A stretch of DNA of 64,000 bases from Thermomonas sp. HDW16 (GTDB lineage Bacteria; Pseudomonadota; Gammaproteobacteria; Xanthomonadales; Xanthomonadaceae), in the NCBI RefSeq assembly GCF_011302915.1, contig NZ_CP049872.1, positions 2,046,001 through 2,110,000 of the forward strand, written 5' to 3'. The notes beneath the pieces were generated by a model. That model had not been told where the DNA came from. It was given only the letters and a program-made list of their open reading frames with translations, and did not search any database. Both the position numbers and the translations under genes were made by a program. This document shows, one piece after another, positions 1-9,571 of this stretch (its first letter is position 1; every line of letters begins with the position of its first letter).

Positions 1-645
1 GGCTTCGTTGCGCTGAAGGTCAAGCTGGGCAAGGATGCCGACGAGGACATCGCGCGCTGCAAAGCGATCCATTCCGCCGTATCCAACCACGCGCTACTAC
101 GGCTGGACGCCAACCAGGGCTGGACGGCAACGCAGGCCGTGCATGTGCTGCGCACGCTGGAAGCCGCGGGAATCGAACCGGAACTGATCGAACAACCGGT
201 CAAGGCGAACGACCTGACCGGGCTGAAATACGTCTGCGAGCACGTGCACACGCCGGTGATGGCGGACGAAAGCGTGTTCGATGCCGAGCAAGCGCTGCGA
301 TTGATCGACATGCGGGCAGCCGACATCGTCAACATCAAACTGATGAAGGCCGGCGGCATTTCCCCTGCCCTGCAAATCGCCGATGTATGCGAACGGCACG
401 AAACGGAGTGCATGATCGGCTGCATGCTGGAATCCAGCATCGGCGTGTCCGCCGCCGTGCACCTGGCAGTGGCGCGCTCTACCGTGATCCGCAAGGTGGA
501 CCTGGACGTCCCGATGCTGTGCCACTTCGATCCGGTGCACGGCAACGTGCGCTTCGACGGAGCCGCGATCGAAATCGACGATGCCCCGGGACTCGGCATT
601 CGTAGCATCGAAGGATTGCAACCGCTGCCGCCGCATCTTGCCTGA
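1..645 (+). CDS. Dipeptide epimerase (L-Ala-D/L-Glu epimerase), 5'-truncated by the window edge
   Basis: Enolase-superfamily enzyme that epimerises L-Ala-D-Glu released from peptidoglycan to L-Ala-L-Glu in the cytoplasm. Only the C-terminal 214 residues lie in the window; the reading frame is open from base 1. Visible barrel motifs fit the family in order: LKVKLG with the KxK lysines, LDANQG and IEQP and ADES supplying the three metal-binding acidic residues, and NIKLMKAGG with the second catalytic lysine. A late CMLESSIG is also family-like. The frame stops with TGA 82 nt before the next gene, a YkuD-type peptidoglycan protein on the same strand, which supports a muropeptide role. Other dipeptide specificities within the same subgroup cannot be excluded. 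Confidence 0.85.
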   Translation, partial: GFVALKVKLGKDADEDIARCKAIHSAVSNHALLRLDANQGWTATQAVHVLRTLEAAGIEPELIEQPVKANDLTGLKYVCEHVHTPVMADESVFDAEQALRLIDMRAADIVNIKLMKAGGISPALQIADVCERHETECMIGCMLESSIGVSAAVHLAVARSTVIRKVDLDVPMLCHFDPVHGNVRFDGAAIEIDDAPGLGIRSIEGLQPLPPHLA

Positions 646-727
646 TAGCCGCCGCTCGGTGACCGCCAACCTGCGCTGGTGCATGCTTGCCGGTATCTTC
701 ATGCCTCAGTTTCCTGGAGCCATACGC

Positions 728-1495
728 ATGTCGTTCCGCTACATTGCCTTGTTGCTGTCGCTACTCGCCACGGCCTGCGCACACCAACCCAGCACGAATG
801 GCGAAGCCGCGCACTGGGCGAACGCCGGGCAACTGGTGCTGGTGACCACCACGGATTGGGATGCGCCGACCGGCACCCTGCGTTACTACGAACGCGCAGG
901 CGATGGCTGGCGGCAGGTCGGGGATGCTTTCGATGTCACCGTCGGCCGCACCGGCACCGCCTGGGGCATCGGCCTGCATGCCGCGCGCAGCGATGGCCCG
1001 GTCAAGCGCGAAGGCGATGGCAAGGCGCCGGCCGGCGTGTTCGCCATCGGCACCGCTTTCGGTTACGCGCCCACCGCGACCACCGGCCTGGCCTACCAGG
1101 GCATGGGCGTGAACGACTGGTGCATCGACGTGCCGGAATCGAACTACTACAACAAGATCATCGACCGAAGCATGGTCAAGGCGCCCTTCCTCGACAAATC
1201 CAGCGAACCGATGCGTCGCGACCTGCATGTTGATGGCGACCAGCGCTACCGCGAGGGCTTCGTGATCGAACACAACGCCGATGGCGCCGTGCGCAATGGC
1301 GGCAGCTGCATCTTCGCCCACCTGTGGAAAGCGCCGGGCGAAGCCACCGCCGGTTGCACCGCGATGGCACCCGACAACATGGCGCCGTTGCTTGCCTGGC
1401 TGGATGCGCGCAAGCACCCGGTGTTCGTGGAATTGCCGCAGGCGCAGTACCAGCAATTGCGCACGAGCTGGAAACTCCCGGAGGTGAGCCCATGA
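728..1495 (+). CDS. YkuD-type L,D-transpeptidase family lipoprotein
   Basis: Predicted 255-aa lipoprotein. The N-terminus MSFRYIALLLSLLATAC has a hydrophobic core and a lipobox with Cys17, which decides the ATG at 728 over an in-frame ATG at 581 inside the preceding gene. The body shows the YkuD signature of the COG3786-like branch: DGKAPAGVFAIGTAFGY near residue 100, then a His, SCIFAHLWKAP, and the catalytic-type AGCTAM. Such proteins cross-link or attach meso-DAP-containing peptides in the periplasm, or trim them. The stop overlaps the symporter start by ATGA (1492-1495), so the two are translationally coupled. Family assignment is good; the exact reaction is unknown. Confidence 0.8.
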   Translation: MSFRYIALLLSLLATACAHQPSTNGEAAHWANAGQLVLVTTTDWDAPTGTLRYYERAGDGWRQVGDAFDVTVGRTGTAWGIGLHAARSDGPVKREGDGKAPAGVFAIGTAFGYAPTATTGLAYQGMGVNDWCIDVPESNYYNKIIDRSMVKAPFLDKSSEPMRRDLHVDGDQRYREGFVIEHNADGAVRNGGSCIFAHLWKAPGEATAGCTAMAPDNMAPLLAWLDARKHPVFVELPQAQYQQLRTSWKLPEVSP

Positions 1496-2745
1496 GCACC
1501 ACGGCACGCGTCCTCACCGGCCTGGTCGCCGGCATCGTGCTCGGCATCCTGCTGGCGTGGACGGACCCCGCGCTTGCGCACACGGTGGCCAGCATCGTCG
1601 AACCCTTCGGCAAGTTGTGGATCAATGCGCTGCAGATGACCGTGGTGCCGCTGGTGCTGTCGCTGGTGATCATCGGCGTCAACCAAGCGACCGACGTCGC
1701 CCAGTCCGGCCGGGTCGCGCGCCGCGCCATCATCATCTTCCTGGTGCTGTTGACCGCCGCCGCGGCGATGACTGCGGTGCTGGCACCCTTGGCGTTGTCG
1801 ATGCTGCAACCCGACCCTGCCGTCGCCGCCGCATTGCGCGGCCACGAAGCCGAACTGCCGCAGACCACCGGCGGTTGGGCGAATGCGCTGACCGCGATCA
1901 TTCCCAGCAATGCCGTGGGTGCCGCCGCAGCCGGCGCGATGCTGCCGCTGGTGACTTTCGCGCTGTTCTTCGGCTTCGCCCTCACCCGCATCGAACCCAC
2001 TCGGCGCGCGCAAGTGGTCGGCTTCTTCCAGGCGATCAGCGACGCGATGATCGTGATCGTGCGCTGGGTGCTGTGGGTGGCACCGGTCGGGATCTTCGCG
2101 CTGGTGCTGGCGCTGACCGCGCGTTCCGGCATCGGCATGCTGCAGGCGCTGGGCATCTACATCCTGCTCGAATGCGCGCTGTACCTGCTGGCGACGGTGC
2201 TGTTGATCGGCTTGGCGGTGATCGCAGGCCGCCAGCGCCTGGGGCATTTCATGTCAGGGCTGGCGCCGGTACAGGCAGTCGCGGCCAGCACGCAGTCCTC
2301 TTTGGCCACCTTGCCGGCGATGCTGGAAAGCTCGGAACGCCGGCTCGGCTTCCCGCAATCGGTATCGGGATTGGTGCTGCCGATGGCGGTGTCGCTGTTC
2401 CGCATCACCTCGCCGATCCAGTACATCGCCAGCGCCAGCTTCATCGCCTGGGCGATGGGCATCGACCTGACCGCCGCGCAGCTCGCCACCGGCGTTGCCC
2501 TGTCGGTGCTGGTCAGCATGGGCTCAGTCGGCCTGCCCGGCCAGGCGATCTTCATCGCCACCAACCTGCCGGTCACGCAGGCGATGGGTCTGCCGATCGC
2601 GCCATTGCCGGTGCTAATGGCAGTGGACGCGATCCCGGACGTGCTGGCCACCGTGGGCAATGTCACTGGCGACATGACCGCGAATGCGCTGGTCGCATCG
2701 CGCAGCACGGGCAACGAAACGGTTTCAGGCGAGACCACTGCTTGA
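1492..2745 (+). CDS. Dicarboxylate/amino acid:cation symporter (DAACS, GltP-like)
   Basis: Inner-membrane symporter of 417 residues with about eight hydrophobic helices. The re-entrant serine-rich motif is clear (AASTQSSLATLP). The last conserved helix reads AIPDVLATVGNVTGDMTANA, matching the family's aspartate-binding TM8 region. The TM7 motif usually written NMDGT is not present; the corresponding stretch is RITSPIQYIASASF, so sodium or substrate coordination may differ. It follows the YkuD gene with a 4-nt overlap and the dipeptide epimerase further up, so import of glutamate, dipeptides or related cell-wall amino acids is a reasonable inference but unproven. The stop codon lies inside the TTGACA at 2742. 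Confidence 0.85.
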   Translation: MSTTARVLTGLVAGIVLGILLAWTDPALAHTVASIVEPFGKLWINALQMTVVPLVLSLVIIGVNQATDVAQSGRVARRAIIIFLVLLTAAAAMTAVLAPLALSMLQPDPAVAAALRGHEAELPQTTGGWANALTAIIPSNAVGAAAAGAMLPLVTFALFFGFALTRIEPTRRAQVVGFFQAISDAMIVIVRWVLWVAPVGIFALVLALTARSGIGMLQALGIYILLECALYLLATVLLIGLAVIAGRQRLGHFMSGLAPVQAVAASTQSSLATLPAMLESSERRLGFPQSVSGLVLPMAVSLFRITSPIQYIASASFIAWAMGIDLTAAQLATGVALSVLVSMGSVGLPGQAIFIATNLPVTQAMGLPIAPLPVLMAVDAIPDVLATVGNVTGDMTANALVASRSTGNETVSGETTA

Positions 2746-2771
2746 CAGCCTTCGTTGCACTGCAGCACAGT
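2742..2771 (+). promoter_or_regulatory. Candidate promoter of the thr operon
   Basis: A perfect TTGACA (2742-2747) overlaps the symporter stop codon. Eighteen bases downstream, CACAGT (2766-2771) is a weak -10 match. Transcription would begin near 2778, the A of the leader-peptide ATG, so the leader could be translated from a leaderless or near-leaderless message. The -10 match is poor and the assignment is tentative. Confidence 0.35.
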
Positions 2772-2777
2772 CGAGCC

Positions 2778-2855
2778 ATGTCCCGCCGCCTGACCACCAC
2801 CACGACCATTACCGGTACCGGTACCACGCCGGTGCGGTCGGTCATGCCTGGATAA
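2778..2855 (+). CDS. thrL: thr operon leader peptide
   Basis: A 25-codon frame with a run TTTTTITGTGTT: nine Thr codons and one Ile near the N-terminal half, ending in TAA at 2853-2855, 87 bases before thrA. Thr- and Ile-rich peptides in this position are the hallmark of ribosome-mediated attenuation, as in Escherichia coli thrL. No convincing Shine-Dalgarno sequence precedes the ATG. Stalling at the Thr codons (about 2793-2826) would free the segment at 2832-2837 for pairing with 2875-2880. Its short length makes the coding call depend on composition and context, both of which are strong here. Confidence 0.85.
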   Translation: MSRRLTTTTTITGTGTTPVRSVMPG

Positions 2856-2942
2856 GTCTTCCACGTACACCGCCCCGCACTCGAACAGAGACGGGGCGCA
2901 GACCCCCTTCCTGACGCGATGCGGGGCTCCACAGGAGCCACG
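2856..2942 (+). promoter_or_regulatory. thr attenuator region with competing hairpins
   Basis: CGCCCCG at 2871-2877 can pair with CGGGGCG at 2892-2898. The overlapping GCCCCGCA at 2872-2879 can instead pair with TGCGGGGC at 2920-2927. CCGCAC at 2875-2880 is also complementary to GTGCGG at 2832-2837 inside the leader peptide. This gives mutually exclusive structures of the attenuation type. The expected U-run after 2898 is absent (GACCCCCTTCC follows), so termination may be weak or the control may act near the thrA ribosome-binding site AGGAG at 2933-2937. Confidence 0.6.
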
Positions 2943-5444
2943 ATGAACGCTTTGCCCGCGCGGGACGATTCAGAACCATCCAAACAGCCCGCCGTGCAGT
3001 GCCGCGTGCACAAGTTCGGCGGCAGTTCGCTGGCGGATGCCGGGCGCATTCGCCATGTCGCCGGACTGATGCTGGAGTCCGACGATCCACGGCAAGTCGT
3101 GGTGGTGTCGGCGATGCAGGGCGTGACCGATGCATTGATCGGCATCGCCAATGCCGCAGCCGAGGGCGCCGACTGGCAACCCGCGTTGGACAGCTTGCAG
3201 CAACGACATCTGGATGCCGCAAACGCGCTGCTTGATGCCCCGGTAGAAACGCAAGATTGGCTTGCAACGCAGTTCGCGCAACTGGCCGAACTTCTGCGCG
3301 CGGTTGGCCTGCTGCGGCAACCCGGGCGCGCCGCCTTCGAACGCATCCAGGGCATGGGCGAGGTGCTGTCCTCGCGCCTGTTGCAGGCGCACCTGCGCGA
3401 ACGCGGCGGCGATTACGCCCTGCTGGATGCGCGCGAGGTGCTGGTGGTGCAGCCCGGCGAACTCGGCGTCATCGTCGATTGGGACGCGAGCGCACAGCGA
3501 CTTTCCGCATGGCGGCAGGCGCACCCACAAACGCGCGCGGTGGCCACCGGCTTCGTCGCCGGCGGCAAGGACGGTCTGCCGACGGTGCTGGGCCGCAACG
3601 GCAGCGATTTCTCCGCGGCGATCTTCGCCGCCCTGTTCGATGCCGACGAACTGCACATCTGGTCGGACGTCGATGGCGTGCTGTCCGCCGATCCGCGATT
3701 GGTGCCGGAAGCGGTCTCGCTGACCGCGATGAGCTACCAGGAAGCCTGCGAACTGGCCTATTTCGGCGCGAAAGTGATCCATCCACAGACGATGACCCCG
3801 GCCATCGCACGCGGCCTGCCGATCCTGATGCGCAATACCTTCAATCCCGATTTCGCGGGCACGCGGATCGATGCCAATGGTGGCGCCGGCGGCCCGGTCA
3901 AAGGCCTCACGCTGAACACGGATCTCGCTCTGGTCAGCCTGGAAGGCGCCGGCCTGATCGGCGTGCCCGGCACCGCCGAGCGCGTGTTCGCCGCGTTGCA
4001 TGCGACACGAATCTCGGTGGTGATGATCTCGCAGGGCTCATCCGAGCATTCGATCTGCTCGGTGGTACGCGAAAACGACGCCTCCGCCGCGCGCGACGTA
4101 CTGTTGGACGAATTCGCGCGCGAACTCGCTTCCGCACAGGTGCAGGGCGTGCAGGTGGTGCCCGGCATCAGCGTGCTGGCCGCGGTCGGCGACGGCATGG
4201 CCGGCACGCCGGGCATCGCCGCGCAGCTGTTCGGCGCGTTGGCGCGGGCACGGGTGAACATCCGTGCGATTGCCCAGGGTGCGTCCGAACGCAACATTTC
4301 CGTCGCCATCGCCGCCGAAGACCAGACCCGCGCCCTGCGTGCTGCACACGCCGCGTTCTGGTTGTCGCCGCAGACGGTGGCACTGGCGGTGATCGGCCCG
4401 GGCAAGGTCGGCGCCGCCCTGCTCGACCAGCTGCAGGCCGCGTTACCGCGCCTGCGCAGCGAAGCCAATATCGACCTGCGCCTGCGCGCGCTCGCCACCA
4501 GCAGCAAGCTGTGGCTGAGCGAGCATCGCGACAGCAAGGACTGGCGCACGCGCATGAATGAAGCCCCCACTGCCACCGATCTGTCCGCCATCGCCAGCCA
4601 TTTGCTGGACACCCACATGCCGCACGCCGCGATCATCGATTGCAGCGCCAGCAGCGCGGTGGCCGAACACTATCCGCAGTGGTTGGCGGCCGGCATCCAC
4701 GTGATCACCCCAAACAAGCAGGCCGGCGCGGGCCCGCTGGAACGCTACGAATCCATCCGCGCCGCGCGTGCGCACAGTGGTGCGCGCTTCCGCTACGAAG
4801 CCACGGTCGGCGCCGGCCTGCCGGTGATCTCCACCCTGCGCGACCTGCTGGATACCGGCGACGAACTGATCGCCATCGACGGCATCTTCTCCGGCACCCT
4901 GGCCTGGCTGTTCAACAAGTTCGACGGCAGCGCGCCGTTCTCCGAACTTGTGCGCGAGGCGCATGCACTGGGCTATACCGAACCCGATCCGCGCGACGAC
5001 CTGTCCGGCATGGACGTGGCGCGCAAGCTGACCATCCTCGCCCGCGAAGCCGGCATGCCGCTGTCGCTTTCCGATGTCGAAGTGGAAAGCCTGGTGCCGG
5101 AGGCCCTGCGCGATGCCGATCGCGACGGCTTCATGGCCGGGCTGGAATCGCTGGACGCGCCAATGCTGCAGCGCCTGCAGGCCGCGCGCGAACGCGGCTG
5201 CGTGTTGCGCTACGTGGCGCGCCTGCAAGCCGACGGCAGCGCAAAGGTTGCGTTGCTGGAACTGCCGAACGACCATGCCTTCGCCCACCTGCGACTGACC
5301 GACAACTGCGTGCAATTCACCACCCGCCGCTACTGCGACAACCCGTTGATCGTGCAAGGCCCCGGCGCGGGCCCGGAAGTGACCGCGGCCGGCGTGTTCT
5401 CCGACTTGCTGCGCCTGTCCGCCGCGTTGGGAGCGCGCTTGTGA
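2943..5444 (+). CDS. thrA: Bifunctional aspartokinase / homoserine dehydrogenase I
   Basis: Cytoplasmic fusion enzyme of 833 residues catalysing the first and third steps from aspartate to threonine. The aspartokinase domain opens with KFGGSSLAD and runs to about residue 300. Two ACT-type regulatory segments follow (about 310-470, with [14 protein letters not shown] and [15 protein letters not shown]). The homoserine dehydrogenase begins with the nucleotide-binding [11 protein letters not shown] near residue 484 and includes TPNKQA and [11 protein letters not shown]. The start at 2943 has AGGAG six bases upstream; an upstream in-frame ATG at 2919 lacks that and lies in the attenuator. The stop overlaps the thrB GTG. 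Feedback inhibition by threonine is expected from the family. Confidence 0.96.
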   Translation: MNALPARDDSEPSKQPAVQCRVHKFGGSSLADAGRIRHVAGLMLESDDPRQVVVVSAMQGVTDALIGIANAAAEGADWQPALDSLQQRHLDAANALLDAPVETQDWLATQFAQLAELLRAVGLLRQPGRAAFERIQGMGEVLSSRLLQAHLRERGGDYALLDAREVLVVQPGELGVIVDWDASAQRLSAWRQAHPQTRAVATGFVAGGKDGLPTVLGRNGSDFSAAIFAALFDADELHIWSDVDGVLSADPRLVPEAVSLTAMSYQEACELAYFGAKVIHPQTMTPAIARGLPILMRNTFNPDFAGTRIDANGGAGGPVKGLTLNTDLALVSLEGAGLIGVPGTAERVFAALHATRISVVMISQGSSEHSICSVVRENDASAARDVLLDEFARELASAQVQGVQVVPGISVLAAVGDGMAGTPGIAAQLFGALARARVNIRAIAQGASERNISVAIAAEDQTRALRAAHAAFWLSPQTVALAVIGPGKVGAALLDQLQAALPRLRSEANIDLRLRALATSSKLWLSEHRDSKDWRTRMNEAPTATDLSAIASHLLDTHMPHAAIIDCSASSAVAEHYPQWLAAGIHVITPNKQAGAGPLERYESIRAARAHSGARFRYEATVGAGLPVISTLRDLLDTGDELIAIDGIFSGTLAWLFNKFDGSAPFSELVREAHALGYTEPDPRDDLSGMDVARKLTILAREAGMPLSLSDVEVESLVPEALRDADRDGFMAGLESLDAPMLQRLQAARERGCVLRYVARLQADGSAKVALLELPNDHAFAHLRLTDNCVQFTTRRYCDNPLIVQGPGAGPEVTAAGVFSDLLRLSAALGARL

Positions 5445-6364
5445 TTCGTATCGTCAAAGCCTTCTCGCCAGGCTCGGTGGGCAATATCGGCGTCGGCTTC
5501 GACATCATCGGCCACAGCATCGCCGGCATCGGCGATACCGCCACGGTGCGCCGCATCGATGAACCGACCGTCCGCATCAGCGCGATCCGCGGTACCGTCA
5601 CCGACCTGCCACTTGAAGCGGAGTGCAATACCGCCGGCATGGCGTTGATCTCGTTGCGCGACGCGCTGGCCTTGCCGTTCGGCTTCGAGATCGAAATCGA
5701 CAAGGGCATTCCGCTCGGCTCCGGGCTGGGCGGTTCGGCCGCATCGTGCGTGGCGGCGCTGGTCGCGGCAAACGCATTACTCGATGCGCCACTCTCCGCC
5801 GAAGACTTGTATCCGCACGCACTCAACGGCGAAGCCGTCGCCAGCGGCGGCAAGCATGGCGACAACGTCGGGCCGATGCTGCTGGGCGGCCTGGTGCTGG
5901 CCACCGCCGAACGCCTGACGAAAATCCATGTGCCAAGCGAGTGGCACGCTGCCGTCGTGCACCCGCATGCGGTGCTGGAAACCCGGCAGGCGCGTGCGGC
6001 ACTCGCCGGCCATTACGCATTGGGCGAATTCGTCGCGCAGAGTGCACAACTCGCACAGGTGCTGCTGGGCTGCGAGCGCGGCGATGCCTCGCTGGTACGC
6101 GCCGGGCTTGATGATTTGCTGGTAGAGCCGCGCCGCGCGCCGCTGATCGTCGGTTTCGACGCGGTGAAGCGCGCAGCACTGGACGCCGGCGCGATGGGCG
6201 CCAGCATTTCCGGTGCAGGCCCCAGCGTCTTCGCCTGGTGCGAATCGCGCGCCGACGCCGAACGCGCCGCCACAGGCATGGCTGCTGCATTCGCGCAGGC
6301 CGGTTTCGACAGCGACGTGCACCTCACGCCCATCGCCGGCCCGGCTGCGGCGGTGATCGCATGA
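5441..6364 (+). CDS. thrB: Homoserine kinase
   Basis: GHMP-family kinase of 307 residues that phosphorylates homoserine to O-phosphohomoserine. The glycine/serine-rich ATP loop [12 protein letters not shown] sits near residue 90, and the C-terminal [14 protein letters not shown] motif is present. Translation starts at GTG 5441, which overlaps the thrA stop (GTGA), indicating coupling. The protein begins [20 protein letters not shown], the usual N-terminus of the family. The gene ends with TGA overlapping the thrC ATG. Confidence 0.96.
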   Translation: MIRIVKAFSPGSVGNIGVGFDIIGHSIAGIGDTATVRRIDEPTVRISAIRGTVTDLPLEAECNTAGMALISLRDALALPFGFEIEIDKGIPLGSGLGGSAASCVAALVAANALLDAPLSAEDLYPHALNGEAVASGGKHGDNVGPMLLGGLVLATAERLTKIHVPSEWHAAVVHPHAVLETRQARAALAGHYALGEFVAQSAQLAQVLLGCERGDASLVRAGLDDLLVEPRRAPLIVGFDAVKRAALDAGAMGASISGAGPSVFAWCESRADAERAATGMAAAFAQAGFDSDVHLTPIAGPAAAVIA

Positions 6365-7659
6365 GGATGTTGAGCACGCGCGGCGTCGCCCCACCCGCTT
6401 CGATCAGCGATGCCATCGCCGCCGGCCTCGCGCCGGATGGCGGCCTGTACATGCCTGAATCGCTGCCGACGTTCGCACCAACGGATTTCGATGACGATGC
6501 GACGCTGGCGCAAGTCGCCAAGCACCTGCTTCAGCCATTCTTCGCGGGCGATGCGCTGGAACGCGAACTCGACGCGATCTGCGACACCGCCTTCGCCATC
6601 GAACCGCCGCTGCGTGCGTTCGGCGAGTCGGGCGACTTCATCCTCGAGCTGTTCCACGGCGCCACCGCCGCATTCAAGGATTACGGCGCGGGCTTCCTGG
6701 CGGCGGCGCTGGCCGCACTCCCGCGTGGCAACAAACCGTTGACGATCATTGTGGCGACCTCCGGCGATACCGGCGCCGCGGTCGGTGCCGCCTTCCATCG
6801 CAAACCCGGCGTGCGCGTGGCGATCCTGTATCCGGATGGCCGCGTGTCTCCGCGGCAGGCTCACCAGCTGGGTTGCTTCGGCGACAACGTGCGCGCGTTC
6901 CGCGTGGCCGGCAGCTTCGACGACTGCCAGCGACTGGTGAAGACCCTGCTGTCCGATGCCGCGTTCAAGCAGGAGGTGCCGCTGGGCTCGGCCAACAGCA
7001 TCAGCCTGGGCCGGCTGCTGCCGCAGATGGCCTATTACGCGCACGCATCGCTGGCGCATTCGCGCGCCACCGGTCGATCGCTGAATTTCGTGGTGCCCAC
7101 CGGCAACCTGGGCAATGCGATGGCCTGTTTCCTGGCCCGGCGCATGAGCCTGCCCATCGGCCGCATCGTGCTGGCGAACAATGCCAACGATGTGCTGGCG
7201 AAATTCTTCGCAGGTGACGACTACGCGCCGCAATCCAGCCTGTCCACCTTGGCGAATGCGATGGACGTGGGCGCACCGAACAACTTCGAACGCCTGCAAT
7301 GGCTGGAACCCGACGCCACGGCGTTGCGCACGCAGCTGTCGGCCGAATCGGTGGACGACGACGAGATCCGCGACACCATCGTCGATGCATTCCAGCGCCA
7401 CGGCGAAACCATCTGCCCGCACACCGCCTGCGCGGTGCGGGTGCTGCAGCGACTGCGCGCGGAGGGCGTGGAGGGCGTGGAGGGCGACTGGGCGGTGGTC
7501 TCGACCGCGCATCCGGCCAAGTTCCCGGAGGTGGTGGAACCGCTGATCGGCCGCGAGGTGCCGCTGCCGCCGGCCTTGGCGGCGATGCTGGAACGGCCCA
7601 GCCACGCGCAAGCGCTGGCCGATGATGCCGGCGCACTGCGAGCCATATTGCACGATTGA
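6361..7659 (+). CDS. thrC: Threonine synthase
   Basis: Pyridoxal-phosphate enzyme of 432 residues that converts O-phosphohomoserine to threonine. The PLP lysine lies in [13 protein letters not shown], the phosphate-binding glycine loop in [10 protein letters not shown], and [10 protein letters not shown] is conserved. ATG 6361 overlaps the thrB stop; a second ATG two codons later is also possible. A short in-frame microrepeat encodes EGVEGVEG around 7461-7486. The gene ends at the left edge of a perfect 9-bp hairpin shared with the convergent beta-galactosidase gene. Confidence 0.96.
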   Translation: MRMLSTRGVAPPASISDAIAAGLAPDGGLYMPESLPTFAPTDFDDDATLAQVAKHLLQPFFAGDALERELDAICDTAFAIEPPLRAFGESGDFILELFHGATAAFKDYGAGFLAAALAALPRGNKPLTIIVATSGDTGAAVGAAFHRKPGVRVAILYPDGRVSPRQAHQLGCFGDNVRAFRVAGSFDDCQRLVKTLLSDAAFKQEVPLGSANSISLGRLLPQMAYYAHASLAHSRATGRSLNFVVPTGNLGNAMACFLARRMSLPIGRIVLANNANDVLAKFFAGDDYAPQSSLSTLANAMDVGAPNNFERLQWLEPDATALRTQLSAESVDDDEIRDTIVDAFQRHGETICPHTACAVRVLQRLRAEGVEGVEGDWAVVSTAHPAKFPEVVEPLIGREVPLPPALAAMLERPSHAQALADDAGALRAILHD

Positions 7660-7680
7660 CCGGCCATTGGGTGGCCGGTC
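7658..7680. terminator. Hairpin between convergent thrC and GH35 gene
   Basis: A perfect 9-bp inverted repeat, GACCGGCCA / TGGCCGGTC with a 5-nt loop, starts inside the thrC stop codon and lies 14 nt beyond the end of the opposite gene. There is no T-run on either side, so it may be a weak terminator or simply stabilise both 3' ends. Confidence 0.5.
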
Positions 7681-7693
7681 GCCATCGCTTGCT

Positions 7694-9571
7694 TCAGGGT
7701 GATGCCGCTGACTTTGGCTTGTCCGCATTGGGCGGATTGGAAAATACCGGCGCGGTCAGGCCTTGCAGCGAACGACCGCTGCCGCCTTCGACTTCCAGCA
7801 CCACCACTTCGTTGCGGCCCGGCTTCAGCCAGACACCGGGGACGTAGAGGGTCTGTTGTGGGCCGATCTGCCAGTAGCGGCCCAGGTGATGGCCGTTGAC
7901 CCAGACATGGCCCTTGCCGAGTTCGCGCGTGTCCAGGAAGGTGTCGCCGACGTTCTTCAACGCGAAATGGCCACGGCGGAACACCGGTTGCGTGGCCGCC
8001 GACGCATCCTTGCGGAATTGCAGTGCGGACAGGTCGTCCAGCGGCAGCGGGTACATCGTCCAATCGTTCAGTTGTTCGTCGCCGATCCGCACCGAGCGGG
8101 TGATGCCCTTGTATTCGTCGACCAGCTTGCTGCCGAAATTGATCCGACCCATGTTCTCGACCAGCACATCCAGGGTGGTGCCGGCGGCGATGTCGGTCTC
8201 GAAGCCACGCTCGCCGAAGCGGCGATCCAACGTGCCGATGACCTTGCCGTTCGCCATCACCGTGGCGTAGTCGCGTACTTCGTTGATGTCGAGCTTGCCC
8301 TTCGCGGCGGCATCCAGGCGCTTGCGGTACAGCACGAAGCCGTAGTTCTGGCCGAGGTCTTCCATGCTGCGCGGGAAGTAATGCGTCTGCGGTTTGCCGA
8401 GCCGTGGCAATGCGTCGCGCAGCGTGACCGATTCGGTCAACGCAAACCGCGGCACCGCGATGGGTGATGCGCTTTGCGGAATCTCCGGCAGGGTTTCGCC
8501 CGGCGCCAGATGCTTGGCGATGACCTCGCGGAACAAGCGGTACTTCCTGGTGATGCCGCCGGCTTCGTCCAGCGCGCCGTCGTAGTCGTAGCTGGTGGTG
8601 TCCGGCTGGTACGGCGTCGACGCGCCTCCGCCATTGGCACCCGGCTGCCAGCCGAAGCTGGTGCCGCCGTGCCACATGTACAGGCTGAAGGAGATGTCGT
8701 TGCTCAGCATCCAGTCCAGTGCCTTCGCTTCTTCCTCCGGATCGGTGACGTGGTGCGTTTCGCCCCAATGGTCGAACCAACCCGCCCAGTATTCGCCGAC
8801 CATGCGCGGGCCACCTGGACGGAATTTCTCGAGTTCCGCGAACGAGTCCTGCGTGTCCTTGAGGCCACCACCGAAGTTGATGACCGCAGTCACGCCCGGC
8901 ATCGGGCCACCTTCGAAATAGCTGGGGCCGGCACCATCCGCGGTGAACAGCGGGATGTCGAAACCGGCGTCCAGCATTTGCTGCTTGATCGCCTGCATGT
9001 AGTCGCGGTCACGACCGAACGATCCGTATTCGTTCTCGACCTGGGCCATCACGATCGGGCCGCCGCGAGTCACCATCAGCGGCGCGAGCTCCTGGCCGAC
9101 GCGCTGCATGTAGCGCGCACTGGCCGCGATGAAGCGCGAGTCCATGCTGCGCACGCGCAGGCCCGGCGTGCGCAACAACCATGCAGGAAATCCGCCGAAA
9201 TCCAATTCCGTGCAGATGTACGGCCCCGGGCGCACGATCACGTCCAGGCCTTCCTCGCCGGCGATGCGGACGAATTCGGCGATGTCCAGGTTGCCGCTGA
9301 AATCGAACTTGCCGGGCTCGGGTTCGTGCAGGTTCCAGAACACATAGGTCTGGATCGTGTTCAAGCCCATCGCGCGCGCCTTCTGCATGCGATCGCGCCA
9401 GTACGCACGCGGCACGCGCGGGTAATGGATCTCGCCGGAACGGATCACGTGCGGCTTGCCGTCGCGCAGGAAGTGCCGGCCTTCGATGGCGAAACTCTGC
9501 GGTGCGGCGGCAAGTGCCGGGCCCGATAGCGCCACGGCCAAGAGGATGGCGGTCAACCAACGACGATGCAT
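7694..9571 (-). CDS. Secreted beta-galactosidase, glycoside hydrolase family 35
   Basis: Predicted exported enzyme of 625 residues. The N-terminus MHRRWLTAILLAVALSGPALA is a signal peptide with cleavage likely after ALA. The GH35 catalytic domain starts at FLRDGKPHVIRSGEIHYPR. The acid/base glutamate is in AQVENEYGSFG and the nucleophile glutamate in MVGEYWAGWFDHWG. C-terminal beta-rich domains follow (for example VWVNGHHLGRYW). GH35 enzymes remove terminal beta-galactose from oligosaccharides or plant cell-wall galactans. AGGAGA lies nine bases upstream of the ATG. No sugar transporter or regulator is adjacent, so the natural substrate cannot be stated. Confidence 0.92.
   Translation of the reverse strand: MHRRWLTAILLAVALSGPALAAAPQSFAIEGRHFLRDGKPHVIRSGEIHYPRVPRAYWRDRMQKARAMGLNTIQTYVFWNLHEPEPGKFDFSGNLDIAEFVRIAGEEGLDVIVRPGPYICTELDFGGFPAWLLRTPGLRVRSMDSRFIAASARYMQRVGQELAPLMVTRGGPIVMAQVENEYGSFGRDRDYMQAIKQQMLDAGFDIPLFTADGAGPSYFEGGPMPGVTAVINFGGGLKDTQDSFAELEKFRPGGPRMVGEYWAGWFDHWGETHHVTDPEEEAKALDWMLSNDISFSLYMWHGGTSFGWQPGANGGGASTPYQPDTTSYDYDGALDEAGGITRKYRLFREVIAKHLAPGETLPEIPQSASPIAVPRFALTESVTLRDALPRLGKPQTHYFPRSMEDLGQNYGFVLYRKRLDAAAKGKLDINEVRDYATVMANGKVIGTLDRRFGERGFETDIAAGTTLDVLVENMGRINFGSKLVDEYKGITRSVRIGDEQLNDWTMYPLPLDDLSALQFRKDASAATQPVFRRGHFALKNVGDTFLDTRELGKGHVWVNGHHLGRYWQIGPQQTLYVPGVWLKPGRNEVVVLEVEGGSGRSLQGLTAPVFSNPPNADKPKSAASP

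Noticed and set aside
581..727. Upstream ATG at 581 as the start of the YkuD lipoprotein
   Set aside because: It would begin inside the epimerase gene and bury the lipoprotein signal sequence at residue 50.
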